Shown here: positions 1-5,045 of the stretch, piece after piece | Layout of the letters: the number at the start of each line of letters is the position of its first letter | How positions within the stretch are numbered: position 1 is the stretch's first letter | DNA from: Pseudomonadota bacterium | Lineage (GTDB): Bacteria > Pseudomonadota > Gammaproteobacteria > Burkholderiales > Sulfuriferulaceae | NCBI GenBank assembly: GCA_021794855.1 | Contig: JAJYPZ010000115.1 | Coordinates: 1-5,045 of the forward strand | Length of the DNA stretch: 5,045 nucleotides | Direction: 5' to 3' | The notes under the pieces: model-generated | Told to the model about the DNA's origin: nothing | Seen by the model: the letters and a program-made list of their open reading frames with translations, nothing else | Database searches by the model: none | Program-made: the position numbers and the translations under genes

Positions 1-120
1 TTAGCGCACGGCGAAGTGCTGGGCTCCGGCAGCATAACCGAAATTCGGCAAATCGACGACCCGTGGCTGAAGGAATATTTCTCGGCACGCGCCAGTCTGG
101 AAGACACACATCATGCATAA
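1..120 (+). CDS. ABC transporter ATP-binding protein (MlaF-like), C-terminal end only
   Basis: This is the last 39 codons of a gene entering from the left edge, in frame 1, ending with TAA at 118-120. The visible peptide (start LAHGEVLGSGSITEIRQIDD, then PWLKEYFSARA) resembles the end of an MlaF/Ttg2A-type ATPase. In that family a 'dG.v...Gt..ei..sdDp.v.qF..G' segment follows the last catalytic motif. The Walker A, Walker B and signature motifs lie outside the window, so the assignment rests on this tail plus context: the next genes encode an MCE protein and a PqiC-like lipoprotein, the usual partners of such an ATPase. It would act on the cytoplasmic face of the inner membrane and power lipid transport through a permease presumably encoded further left. 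The tail length looks normal, so no truncation is implied. Confidence 0.72.
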   Translation, partial: LAHGEVLGSGSITEIRQIDDPWLKEYFSARASLEDTHHA

Positions 121-205
121 CATCGATATAACCCGGTACTGCGCAAACAAGCCCGGAACAATCACGGCAGATCGAAGCCGCCATCTACTAATCGAGGGCC
201 TGTAA
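113..205 (+). CDS. Possible 30-aa small ORF bridging the ATPase and MCE genes
   Basis: ATG at 113 opens a 30-codon frame that ends with TAA at 203-205. It fills the 84-nt gap between the flanking genes and overlaps both of them. Its ATG lies five bases before the TAA (118-120) of the ATPase gene, and its TAA shares its last A with the MCE start codon (TAATG). A good Shine-Dalgarno-like GGAAG lies at 99-103, nine bases before the ATG. The peptide (MHNIDITRYCANKPG...) has no recognisable domain, signal sequence or membrane segment. It could be a short coupling or leader ORF that delivers ribosomes to the MCE start, or it could be chance. MCE has its own SD, so coupling is not strictly needed. 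No function is claimed. Confidence 0.3.
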   Translation: MHNIDITRYCANKPGTITADRSRHLLIEGL

Positions 206-1143
206 TGGAAAACGATGCGCATTACACTTTAGTCGGCAGCATAGTCCTTGTTGTCTGCTTGCTGCTGGCAGCCAGCTTCGTCTGGATCATGGGCGGCGCA
301 GACAAAATTTCTTATCGGCATTACAGCATCTATTTTTACAAAGAGTCCATCAACGGCGTGGACATAAACACCCCCGTTAAACTGCGCGGCATAGAAATGG
401 GCGAAGTGACGAGTTTCAAACTGATTCCCGGCAAGCGGGAAGCGGTTCGGGTCAACATCAAACTCGACCGCACCGCTCCGATACACATAGACAGCCAGGC
501 TTATATCAAACGCAGCCTGGTGACCAGTCTGGCCACCATCGAAATCCGCAATCCGGACGGCAGCAGCCCCTTGCTTGCCGACACAACAAGCACGAACGGC
601 TATCCCGTCATCGCGGAAGGGAGCTCGGATATGGACCGGGCAACATCGAGTCTGGGCCAGATAGCCAAGAATGCAGCGGAAATAATGAGTAAATTGAATC
701 TTGTACTGTCCGATCGCAATCGCTCTTCGTTCTCTGCCACCTTGCATAATCTGCAAACTTTGTCCGGCGATCTGGTCGCGCATAAAAAGACCCTCGACGA
801 TACCTTGCTCAGTTTCAAAGCGAGTGCGAATTCAGTCAGCCGCGCCGCCGACAGCATAGACCGGACCAGCACCAGTTTCGACCGCGAAATGCAAGGCTTG
901 AGCGGCAACGCCAATACGGCCTTCGACAAAGTCAACGGTACGCTGGACAATTTGCAACAGCAATCGGTGATTATTTCGAAGCAGCTCCAGATGCTCACCA
1001 ATACCGCAACCTACCAGATGAACCAGATCAGCCATGACGTCAACAACAGCGCCAATACCATTACCAGCACCGGACAGATCCTGTCCAATCCACGCGAACT
1101 GATCTTCGATTCCGGCAAACCCGCTGTCGCGCCAGGAGAATAA
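205..1143 (+). CDS. MCE-family (MlaD-like) lipid-transport substrate-binding protein
   Basis: This 312-residue protein is the periplasmic component of an Mla/MCE-type ABC lipid transporter, anchored in the inner membrane. Residues about 8-30 form one N-terminal membrane helix (TLVGSIVLVVCLLLAASFVW). The MCE domain follows at about 40-117, with the family signature GVDINTPVKLRGIEMGEV at 51-68 and the 'Y-I-K-x-S-L...IEI' strand at 100-114. Residues about 145-290 are long, polar and Ser/Asn/Gln-rich, and probably helical or coiled coil, as expected for MCE proteins that form a periplasmic channel or bridge. The tail NPRELIFDSGKPAVAPGE matches the usual short C-terminal ending of this subfamily. 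The ATG at 205 has GAGGG at 194-198, six bases upstream. It is the first ATG, GTG or TTG after the in-frame stop at 118-120, so the start is secure. It is cotranscribed with the genes on either side. The transported lipid is not shown by the sequence. Confidence 0.9.
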   Translation: MENDAHYTLVGSIVLVVCLLLAASFVWIMGGADKISYRHYSIYFYKESINGVDINTPVKLRGIEMGEVTSFKLIPGKREAVRVNIKLDRTAPIHIDSQAYIKRSLVTSLATIEIRNPDGSSPLLADTTSTNGYPVIAEGSSDMDRATSSLGQIAKNAAEIMSKLNLVLSDRNRSSFSATLHNLQTLSGDLVAHKKTLDDTLLSFKASANSVSRAADSIDRTSTSFDREMQGLSGNANTAFDKVNGTLDNLQQQSVIISKQLQMLTNTATYQMNQISHDVNNSANTITSTGQILSNPRELIFDSGKPAVAPGE

Positions 1144-1146
1144 ACA

Positions 1147-1758
1147 ATGTTAAAAAAAGTGCTTCTTGCCTTACTGATCGCCTCGCTGGCCGGTTGCGTC
1201 AACCTCGGCGATAATTCCAGCGACCATCAGCGCCAGACCTTCGTCCTCGAAGACTTGCCTGGCAACCGGCCCGCGATTACCGCAGTCCTGCCATACTCGC
1301 TGCTGGTGGAAACCACCCGCTCCAGCAGCTTCGACAATAACGAATCCATGGTATTCAGCCGCAGCCCGCATACCCGAGGCCGTTATCAATACGCCCACTG
1401 GAGCGAACTCCCCAGCGTCCGATGGAGCGAACTGCTCTTCGCCCGACTGTCCAATTCCTCCCTCTATGCCACGGTTGTGGACGCCAACAGCGATGTCAGC
1501 GCCGACCGGCACTTATCCACCGAGCTGCTCTCGTTTTACGACGACGCAACGACCCAACCCGGATTCGTCCGCGTTGAACTGCGCGCGCAACTGATAGACA
1601 GCAAACAGCACCGCTTGATCGCCCGGCGCGTATTCGTACAAAATGTGCCTTTGACCAGCTTTAACGCGGCGGGAGCGGCGGCGGCATTCAATATGGCTGC
1701 CCACAACATACTTAATGACTTGACGAAGTGGCTGGTTGCGGCAGACAGCGGCCATTAG
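1147..1758 (+). CDS. ABC-type transport auxiliary lipoprotein (PqiC/DUF330-like)
   Basis: This 203-residue lipoprotein starts three bases after the MCE stop, with AGGAGAA at 1134-1140 as ribosome binding site. MLKKVLLALLIASLAGC is a classic type II signal peptide: KK, a hydrophobic core, and lipobox L14-A15-G16-C17. Residue +2 is Val rather than Asp, so Lol sorting to the outer membrane is expected. The mature part shows the family pattern: a 'LPYSLLVETT' strand near residues 49-58, the 'Y-Q-Y-A-H-W-S-E-LP' segment near 79-87, then 'LL.ARLSNSSLYATVVD' and 'VRVELRAQLID'. PqiC-like proteins are thought to dock the MCE component at the outer membrane, so this gene completes the ATPase/MCE/lipoprotein set. 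No strong terminator follows it. The length is normal for the family and no key part seems missing. Confidence 0.85.
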   Translation: MLKKVLLALLIASLAGCVNLGDNSSDHQRQTFVLEDLPGNRPAITAVLPYSLLVETTRSSSFDNNESMVFSRSPHTRGRYQYAHWSELPSVRWSELLFARLSNSSLYATVVDANSDVSADRHLSTELLSFYDDATTQPGFVRVELRAQLIDSKQHRLIARRVFVQNVPLTSFNAAGAAAAFNMAAHNILNDLTKWLVAADSGH

Positions 1759-1853
1759 CCTTGACCCACCATCCGAGGGTAATCCTGTTGCCCCGACAAG
1801 AAAAAAGAAAGCGGGTAATCATCAGCCGCCGCAAAAAGGTGCGGGCCGAACTT
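1759..1853. other. Convergent intergenic gap between the lipoprotein and toxin genes
   Basis: These 95 bases separate two genes that converge here. GGGTAATC occurs twice in direct orientation (1777-1784 and 1813-1820), 36 bases apart, and a purine-rich run AAGAAAAAAGAAAG lies at about 1798-1811. Weak four-base stems exist (CCGC 1829-1832 with GCGG 1841-1844; CCCG 1792-1795 with CGGG 1812-1815), but none has the long GC stem plus T-run of a factor-independent terminator. Transcription from both sides may end by another mechanism or run into the opposing gene. Confidence 0.4.
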
Positions 1854-2264
1854 CTATACGAAAGGATTTTTAATTTCCACGCCTGCCCCACGAAAATCCT
1901 CCGTATTCCGTGTTACCACTGTCAAACTATGGATCAGTGCAATCGCAGCAATTTGTTTGTCTATCAGGTGTTCAGGATGAGGCGACATCAATCGGCCCCA
2001 TACTTGCGCGCATTCCTCGTCGAACGTCAATATCCTGTCCGCGTATTCGGATACAAGCAGATCTAGCCATGTTTCAAGTTTCCTGGATTGCGGGAGGTCA
2101 CCGCGATAACGAATATTTTCCAGCCCTCGCCGGATTTCACCTATCGTTTGTACACAGAGATAAAGCTTATCAGGATCTGTTTCCCGGAAGAATTTTTTAA
2201 CGCCCGCATTGGTTTTTGCGCCTTTGCGAGCTTCGCTAATGACGTTCGTGTCGACCAGGTACAC
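1854..2264 (-). CDS. fitB: PIN-domain toxin, FitB/VapC family ribonuclease
   Basis: This 136-residue PIN-domain protein is the toxin of a type II toxin-antitoxin pair. PIN toxins are Mg-dependent endoribonucleases. All the expected acidic residues are present: D5 in the opening MYLVDTNVISE motif, E43 in 'QTIGEIRRG', D102 in 'LIDKQIAAIA' and D123 in 'TRNTEDF'. The N-terminal 'YLVDTNVISEARKG' and the C-terminal 'TRNTEDFRGAGVEIKNPF' are typical of the FitB branch. The start is GTG at 2264, eight bases after the antitoxin stop. Its ribosome binding site AGGA (complement of 2271-2274) overlaps that stop codon (2273-2275), so translation is very probably coupled and the antitoxin is made first. The length is normal and the active site intact, so the toxin is probably functional. 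The RNA target cannot be read from sequence. Confidence 0.9.
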   Translation of the reverse strand: MYLVDTNVISEARKGAKTNAGVKKFFRETDPDKLYLCVQTIGEIRRGLENIRYRGDLPQSRKLETWLDLLVSEYADRILTFDEECAQVWGRLMSPHPEHLIDKQIAAIALIHSLTVVTRNTEDFRGAGVEIKNPFV

Positions 2265-2272
2265 CGTAATTC

Positions 2273-2485
2273 CTACGTATTGCGGAAATTGAAGTCGGCA
2301 TCTTCACCCACATTGGGCATGTGTGACAACACTTCAGCCACAGAACGGCGTTGGGGACGTCGTAAAGCCGAACGGAGGATCTCGCGATGCTCGGCTTCAG
2401 CGCTTCTTCCATGAGAGGCTGCCAATTGCTTGAGGGCTAAAGCAATTTCTTCTTCAATATTTCGTACTACGAGATTCGTAGCCAT
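2273..2485 (-). CDS. fitA: FitA-like ribbon-helix-helix antitoxin
   Basis: This 70-residue protein is the antitoxin partner of the downstream PIN toxin. The N-terminal MATNLVVRNIEEEIALALKQ is a ribbon-helix-helix DNA-binding domain: the 'NLVVRNI' strand binds operator DNA as a dimer, and the helix continues into 'LAASHGRSAEAEHREIL', a signature of the FitA/StbC-like subfamily. The C-terminal 'VGEDADFNFRN' segment matches the acidic and aromatic tail that in FitA-type antitoxins wraps the toxin and blocks its active site. The ATG at 2485 has AAAGGG (complement of 2491-2496) five bases upstream. At 70 residues it is slightly short for the family, but both functional parts are present. The complex should repress its own promoter through the repeated boxes just upstream (2505-2540). 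Confidence 0.88.
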   Translation of the reverse strand: MATNLVVRNIEEEIALALKQLAASHGRSAEAEHREILRSALRRPQRRSVAEVLSHMPNVGEDADFNFRNT

Positions 2486-2504
2486 GCGAACCCTTTCATG
2501 TAAT

Positions 2505-2540
2505 CATTGATAGCAATGTATCCAATAATTGATGGCAATG
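2505..2540. promoter_or_regulatory. Tandem operator-like boxes and likely promoter of the fitAB pair
   Basis: ATTGATAGCAATG (2506-2518) and ATTGATGGCAATG (2528-2540) match at 12 of 13 bases and are 22 bp apart, two helical turns, so they face the same side of DNA. Each is also partly self-complementary; the first reads CATTG-N4-CAATG (2505-2518). The core TGATAGCA (2508-2515) equals, from memory, the half-site bound by gonococcal FitA. On the - strand a candidate promoter lies inside the boxes: TTGCCA (complement of 2533-2538), 17 bases, then a weak TGCTAT (2510-2515). An alternative is TTGCAT (2538-2543) with TACATT (2515-2520), also 17 apart. Either way a repressor bound here would block transcription. 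The operator is better supported than the exact promoter. Confidence 0.6.
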
Positions 2541-2758
2541 CAATCGAATTTTCTCGCGGCATATCCCTCATCCAACATTCATTTACCCTCCGCCATCCCA
2601 TCGCACATTGATAGTAAAACTAGAATGACCTTCGGTTTACACCGGTTTTTAAGTACTGCGTGAAATTGAAATTTATGCCGTCTCACTGAGATGAACGCAA
2701 TGGAGGGTAGGCAGGTTTTTTCGTGCAGTTTACCGTTATTCCGGTTTCTTCTGTTTCC

Positions 2759-2827
2759 AGACTTCGGCAGGTACTGGAAGTGCCACTGCTCAATAGAAAT
2801 CAAGTTGACCTAATTCTACCGAAGTCT
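2759..2827. repeat. 9-bp perfect inverted repeat with 51-bp spacer
   Basis: AGACTTCGG (2759-2767) is exactly complementary to CCGAAGTCT (2819-2827). The spacer of 51 bases holds no clear inner stem beyond a four-base AGGT/ACCT match. It does not look like insertion-sequence ends, since there is no transposase and the arms are short and close together. It could form a long-loop hairpin in the fmt 3' transcript, or be chance. Confidence 0.4.
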
Positions 2828-2830
2828 CAA

Positions 2831-2872
2831 AGCAGAGCTTCTAACAATTCGGTTGCTGGTCCAGAATCTGCT
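2831..2872 (-). terminator. Imperfect hairpin just after fmt, weak terminator candidate
   Basis: AGCAGA (2831-2836) pairs with TCTGCT (2867-2872), and TTCT (2839-2842) pairs with AGAA (2863-2866). This gives ten base pairs with a two-base bulge and a 20-base loop, beginning six bases past the fmt stop. No U-run follows on the fmt strand, and the stem is only moderately GC-rich. It may stabilise the 3' end or help rho-dependent ending rather than act as an intrinsic terminator. Confidence 0.28.
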
Positions 2873-2878
2873 GATAAA

Positions 2879-3802
2879 TTAGCTAAAGTCAGCCCCCGGC
2901 GCCAATCCATGCCCCTCCAGCCATAATGCCGCCGTCAGCCGCTTGCCGCCCGCCGTTTGCAGTTCGGTCACGCACAACGCGTCCCGACCGCAGGCGACAA
3001 TGATACCGTCGTCATTCGCAGCCAGCACCGTACCGGGTTTACCGGCCATCGACAAGCTGTGCGCCTGCCAGATTTTGATCGGTGCTTCCTGTCGGCCGAC
3101 GAACGCGCCGGGAGCGGGATTGAAGGCGCGGATATTGCGCGCGAGCCGCGCCGCATCGAGATTGAAATCCAGTCGCGCTTCGGCTTTGCTCACTTTGGCA
3201 GCGTAGGTCGCGCCGATGTCCGGTTGCGGCCGGGCGTCGAGCGCATGTTCGCTTGCCGCGACCAAAGCCTCAACTATCAGAACGCCGCCCAGCGCTGCGA
3301 GTTTGTCGTGCAGGCTGCCCGTGGTATCGTCGTCGGCAATCGCCAGCGATTGCTGCAGGCACATCGCGCCGGTGTCCAGACCGGCATCCATCTGCATGAT
3401 GGTCACGCCGGTCTCGGCATCGCCCGCCTGTATCGCCCGATGGATGGGTGCCGCGCCGCGCCAGCGCGGCAACAGGGAAGCATGGATGTTCAGGCAGCCG
3501 AATCGCGGCAGATCGAGTACGGCCTGCGGTAAAATCAGACCGTACGCGGCGACGACCATCGCATCGGCATCGAATTCGCGTAGCCCGGACTGTATCGCTG
3601 CGGCTTTAAGCGTCTCGGGTTGCAGCACCGGCAAGCCCAGTCGCAGCGCTTCCTGCTTCACCGCTCCGGGCACAAGTTTCATGCCGCGGCCCGCCGGCCG
3701 GTCAGGCTGCGTCAGCACGGCCGCGACAGTGTGACCGGCTTTGTGCACGGCCGTGAGAGCAATACGCGCAAATTCGGGCGTACCGGCAAAAATGATGCGC
3801 AT
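2879..3802 (-). CDS. fmt: Methionyl-tRNA formyltransferase
   Basis: This 307-residue enzyme transfers a formyl group from 10-formyltetrahydrofolate to initiator Met-tRNA in the cytoplasm, allowing bacterial translation initiation. The N-terminal [12 protein letters not shown] is the family start. The catalytic site is complete: N105 and H107 in '[18 protein letters not shown]' and D143 in 'MDAGLDTG'. The [15 protein letters not shown] loop (109-123) binds folate and substrate, and [13 protein letters not shown] (31-43) is the tRNA-contacting loop. The C-terminal OB-like domain begins near residue 205 and includes '[13 protein letters not shown]' and the final '[11 protein letters not shown]'. 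ATG at 3802 has GAGGTG (complement of 3808-3813) five bases upstream. It follows def by 64 bases in the same direction, a standard operon. The rsmB gene that often follows fmt is not seen downstream. Confidence 0.97.
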   Translation of the reverse strand: MRIIFAGTPEFARIALTAVHKAGHTVAAVLTQPDRPAGRGMKLVPGAVKQEALRLGLPVLQPETLKAAAIQSGLREFDADAMVVAAYGLILPQAVLDLPRFGCLNIHASLLPRWRGAAPIHRAIQAGDAETGVTIMQMDAGLDTGAMCLQQSLAIADDDTTGSLHDKLAALGGVLIVEALVAASEHALDARPQPDIGATYAAKVSKAEARLDFNLDAARLARNIRAFNPAPGAFVGRQEAPIKIWQAHSLSMAGKPGTVLAANDDGIIVACGRDALCVTELQTAGGKRLTAALWLEGHGLAPGADFS

Positions 3803-3866
3803 TATGGCACCTCGATAAATGGAAACGCTGTGCGGCGATATTCAGCTGCTTGCCGTGCTATAGCCA

Positions 3867-4370
3867 TTACATGGTTTCCTGCAGACGCTTTTTAAGCTTG
3901 TTCTTGATCCGGCTCTGTTTGAGCGGCGATAAATACTGCACGAAAACCTTGCCCAGCAAATGATCCATTTCATGCTGGATGCAGACCGCCAGCAAGCCTT
4001 CCGCCGCCAGTTCGAACGGCACGCCGTTTTCGTCCAGCGCCCGGACGGTGACGCGCTCGGCGCGATTGACCTTATCGTAAATGCCGGGCACCGACAGGCA
4101 GCCTTCTTCTCGTTCGGCGCTGCCTTCGGCAGCCAGTATCTGCGGATTGATAAACACATGCAGGTCGTTCTGCGCCTCGCTGGTATCGATCACCAGCAAT
4201 TGTATATGCTCGTCCACCTGCGTCGCCGCCAGACCTATGCCCGGCGCGGCATACATCGTTTCAGCCATATCGGAGATCAGCTGTCGTATCCGGTCATCCA
4301 CCGAATCCACCGGCCGGGCTCGCGTATAAAGCCGGGGGTCGGGGTATCTCAATATTGTTAATTTAGCCAT
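3867..4370 (-). CDS. def: Peptide deformylase
   Basis: This 167-residue metalloenzyme removes the formyl group from the N-terminal methionine of new proteins, acting at the ribosome exit. All three family motifs are present: GIGLAATQ (44-51), EGCLS (89-93) and HEMDH (133-137). The metal ligands are C91, H133 and H137, and the catalytic base is E134. [14 protein letters not shown] is the canonical N-terminus, so the ATG at 4370 is chosen. The frame stays open to a TTG at 4388, but the six extra residues (MCRQVF) are not family-like. The SD is poor: AGG in TAGGCAAG lies ten bases before the ATG. The Lys/Arg-rich C-terminal helix ('[10 protein letters not shown]') is usual and helps ribosome binding in this family. 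The gene is first in the def-fmt operon and is transcribed divergently from the LysM gene. Confidence 0.97.
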   Translation of the reverse strand: MAKLTILRYPDPRLYTRARPVDSVDDRIRQLISDMAETMYAAPGIGLAATQVDEHIQLLVIDTSEAQNDLHVFINPQILAAEGSAEREEGCLSVPGIYDKVNRAERVTVRALDENGVPFELAAEGLLAVCIQHEMDHLLGKVFVQYLSPLKQSRIKNKLKKRLQETM

Positions 4371-4429
4371 AAATACTTGCCTACACAATCAATTACATGC
4401 AAAATCTAAAGAAAATATTAATTTCTGGT

Positions 4430-4460
4430 TTGAATTATTATACGTCCATTGTTCTACAAT
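4430..4460 (+). promoter_or_regulatory. Candidate promoter of the LysM gene
   Basis: TTGAAT (4430-4435) and TACAAT (4455-4460) form a sigma70-like pair with a 19-base spacer, 34 bases before the LysM ATG. The -10 is five of six to consensus, the -35 four of six. It overlaps the facing def promoter, so the two may compete for polymerase. The -10 box forms part of the right arm of the palindrome. Confidence 0.4.
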
Positions 4461-4467
4461 GAGACAA
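4437..4467 (-). promoter_or_regulatory. Candidate def-fmt promoter
   Basis: On the - strand a perfect TATAAT (complement of 4437-4442) lies 66 bases before the def ATG. The best -35 is TTGTCT (complement of 4462-4467), giving a long spacer of 19 bases, and no extended -10 is seen. The palindrome at 4447-4461 fills the spacer, so a bound protein could control this promoter. Confidence 0.45.
4447..4461. repeat. 15-bp perfect palindrome between divergent promoters
   Basis: CATTGTTCTACAATG has six-base perfect arms (CATTGT/ACAATG) around a TCT centre. It lies between the def and LysM genes, inside the candidate promoter spacer on one strand and over the candidate -10 on the other. Its outer arms CATTG/CAATG are the same five bases as in the fitAB operator box (2505-2518), with a spacer of five rather than four. 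It may be an operator, or chance in AT-rich DNA. Confidence 0.4.
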
Positions 4468-4494
4468 AACCAATATCTGGTCTCGGGGGGCAGC

Positions 4495-5045
4495 ATGTAC
4501 AAACTCATCGTATTCTTATTATTATCCTGCTGTGTTGCGCCATCAAGTCGCGCCGACGTACTGCGCCTCCAGGATAACCCGCCTGCCCGTTATACCGTAG
4601 TAAAGGGCGATACATTATGGGACATCGCCGGCAAATTTCTCAAGAATCCGTGGCAATGGCCTGAAATCTGGGGCATGAATAAAGCCGAAATCAAAAATCC
4701 TCACTGGATCTACCCGGGCGATGTCGTCGTACTCGATACCAGCGGAGCTACCCCCCGACTGTCGTTGCTGCGCAACAGTAATTTACCTACCGTCGTCCTC
4801 ACGCCCGAAGTGCGCGAATCCGCCATCGAAGCGACCGGCATTCCTCCCATCCCGACCGCGAACATTAATCCTTTTCTGAAGCAACCGTTCGTAATGGAAA
4901 AAGATGCACTTGAACACGCGCCTCGCATCATCGATTTCGAAACGGAACATCTGGTAATCGGTACCGGCAATCTGGCTTATGCTACCAACGATGACAGCAA
5001 CACGACCAATTGGAAAATATTGCACCCGAAAATGCTTTGCTTGAC
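4495..5045 (+). CDS. Secreted LysM-domain protein, 5' part only
   Basis: The frame opens at ATG 4495 and is still open at the right edge after 183 codons. GGGGGG at 4485-4490, four bases upstream, is the likely ribosome binding site. [20 protein letters not shown] is an export signal, with likely cleavage after A20. C12 after LLLS leaves a weak lipoprotein alternative. The LysM domain runs from about residue 33 to 80: '[17 protein letters not shown]', '[24 protein letters not shown]'. LysM modules bind peptidoglycan, so the protein should act in the periplasm or at the cell wall. In Betaproteobacteria a protein of about 340 residues of this type usually sits divergent from def-fmt and next to dprA, and this arrangement fits. 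Past the LysM domain the 'GTGNLAYA' motif (near residue 156) matches the family. The last five codons do not fit it, which suggests a frameshift near 5026-5031. Confidence 0.88.
   Translation, partial: MYKLIVFLLLSCCVAPSSRADVLRLQDNPPARYTVVKGDTLWDIAGKFLKNPWQWPEIWGMNKAEIKNPHWIYPGDVVVLDTSGATPRLSLLRNSNLPTVVLTPEVRESAIEATGIPPIPTANINPFLKQPFVMEKDALEHAPRIIDFETEHLVIGTGNLAYATNDDSNTTNWKILHPKMLCL

Larger units (their letters stand above)
2546..2878. other. Gene-poor stretch between the TA promoter and fmt
   Basis: These 333 bases hold no gene I can support. The longest frames (2579-2803 on -, 2723-2926 on +) lack any recognisable motif, and the second runs into fmt. The stretch has small structures: a third CATTGATAG copy at 2606-2614, CGGT-TTAC-ACCG followed by GTTTTT at 2633-2650, the palindrome TCTCACTGAGA at 2681-2691, a T-run at 2715-2721, a 9-bp inverted repeat (2759-2767 / 2819-2827), and a hairpin next to fmt (2831-2872). 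It looks more AT-rich than the flanking housekeeping genes. It may be decayed DNA left by the event that placed the TA pair here. Confidence 0.5.

Noticed and set aside
229..783. A 184-codon frame on the - strand opposite the MCE gene.
   Set aside because: It lies wholly inside a well-supported MCE gene and has no family-like sequence.
2633..2650. CGGT-TTAC-ACCG followed by GTTTTT, resembling a + strand terminator.
   Set aside because: The stem has only four pairs and no + strand gene ends nearby, so a terminator call is not supported.
2579..2803. A 74-codon frame on the - strand in the gene-poor stretch.
   Set aside because: It has no recognisable motif and no relation to its neighbours. 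The peptide composition (many R, N, K, H) looks like random translation.
2840..2851. TCTAACAATTCG resembles the start of an integron attC site.
   Set aside because: The first base does not fit the RYYYAAC core, no matching GTTRRRY end lies at a suitable distance on either strand (the neighbouring sequence is fmt coding), and no cassette or integrase is visible.
2957..3734. Long open frames on the + strand opposite fmt (2957-3532 and 3216-3734).
   Set aside because: They are shadows of the GC-rich fmt coding sequence and show no protein family features, while fmt has a complete active site.
4371..4388. An extended peptide deformylase start at TTG 4388.
   Set aside because: The extra residues MCRQVF are not found at the canonical N-terminus, which begins [14 protein letters not shown] at ATG 4370.
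1..5045. CRISPR arrays, tRNA or rRNA genes, insertion sequences.
   Set aside because: No regularly spaced repeats, no tRNA cloverleaf or rRNA sequence, and no transposase were seen on either strand.

Overview
The window looks like part of a betaproteobacterial chromosome. This is judged from protein style and gene order, not from any search. A divergent LysM gene facing def-fmt is typical of Betaproteobacteria, as is an ABC ATPase / MCE protein / PqiC-like lipoprotein lipid-transport operon. Base composition is moderately GC-rich by eye. Nitrosomonadales (Gallionellaceae-like) is a reasonable guess but unproven.

Layout. (1) Positions 1-1758, + strand, hold the 3' end of a lipid-transport operon: the C-terminal 39 residues of an Mla-type ABC ATPase, a full MCE (MlaD-like) periplasmic protein, and a full auxiliary outer-membrane lipoprotein of the PqiC/DUF330 type. 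A possible 30-codon ORF (113-205) bridges the ATPase and MCE genes, overlapping the end of one and the start of the other. (2) Positions 1854-2485, - strand, hold a FitAB-type (VapBC family) toxin-antitoxin pair. Just upstream of it is a pair of repeated operator-like boxes that overlap the likely promoter. (3) Positions 2546-2878 have no recognisable gene but contain inverted repeats, one of them directly after fmt. (4) Positions 2879-4370, - strand, hold def and fmt, the two enzymes of the N-formylmethionine cycle. (5) Positions 4371-4494 are a divergent promoter region with a 15-bp palindrome. (6) From 4495 to the window end, + strand, runs a secreted LysM-domain protein, cut off at the right edge and possibly frameshifted in its last bases.

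How the genes work together. The first operon would move lipids between the inner and outer membranes: the ATPase powers a permease lying outside the window, the MCE protein holds lipid in the periplasm, and the lipoprotein docks at the outer membrane. Fmt formylates initiator Met-tRNA and Def removes the formyl group from new proteins. The TA pair sits between these two housekeeping blocks, where rsmB (sun) often follows fmt in related bacteria, so the junction looks like an insertion or rearrangement point.

No convincing undescribed system is present. The most useful leads are the bridging small ORF, the arrangement of FitA-like operator boxes, and the apparent frameshift at the right edge.
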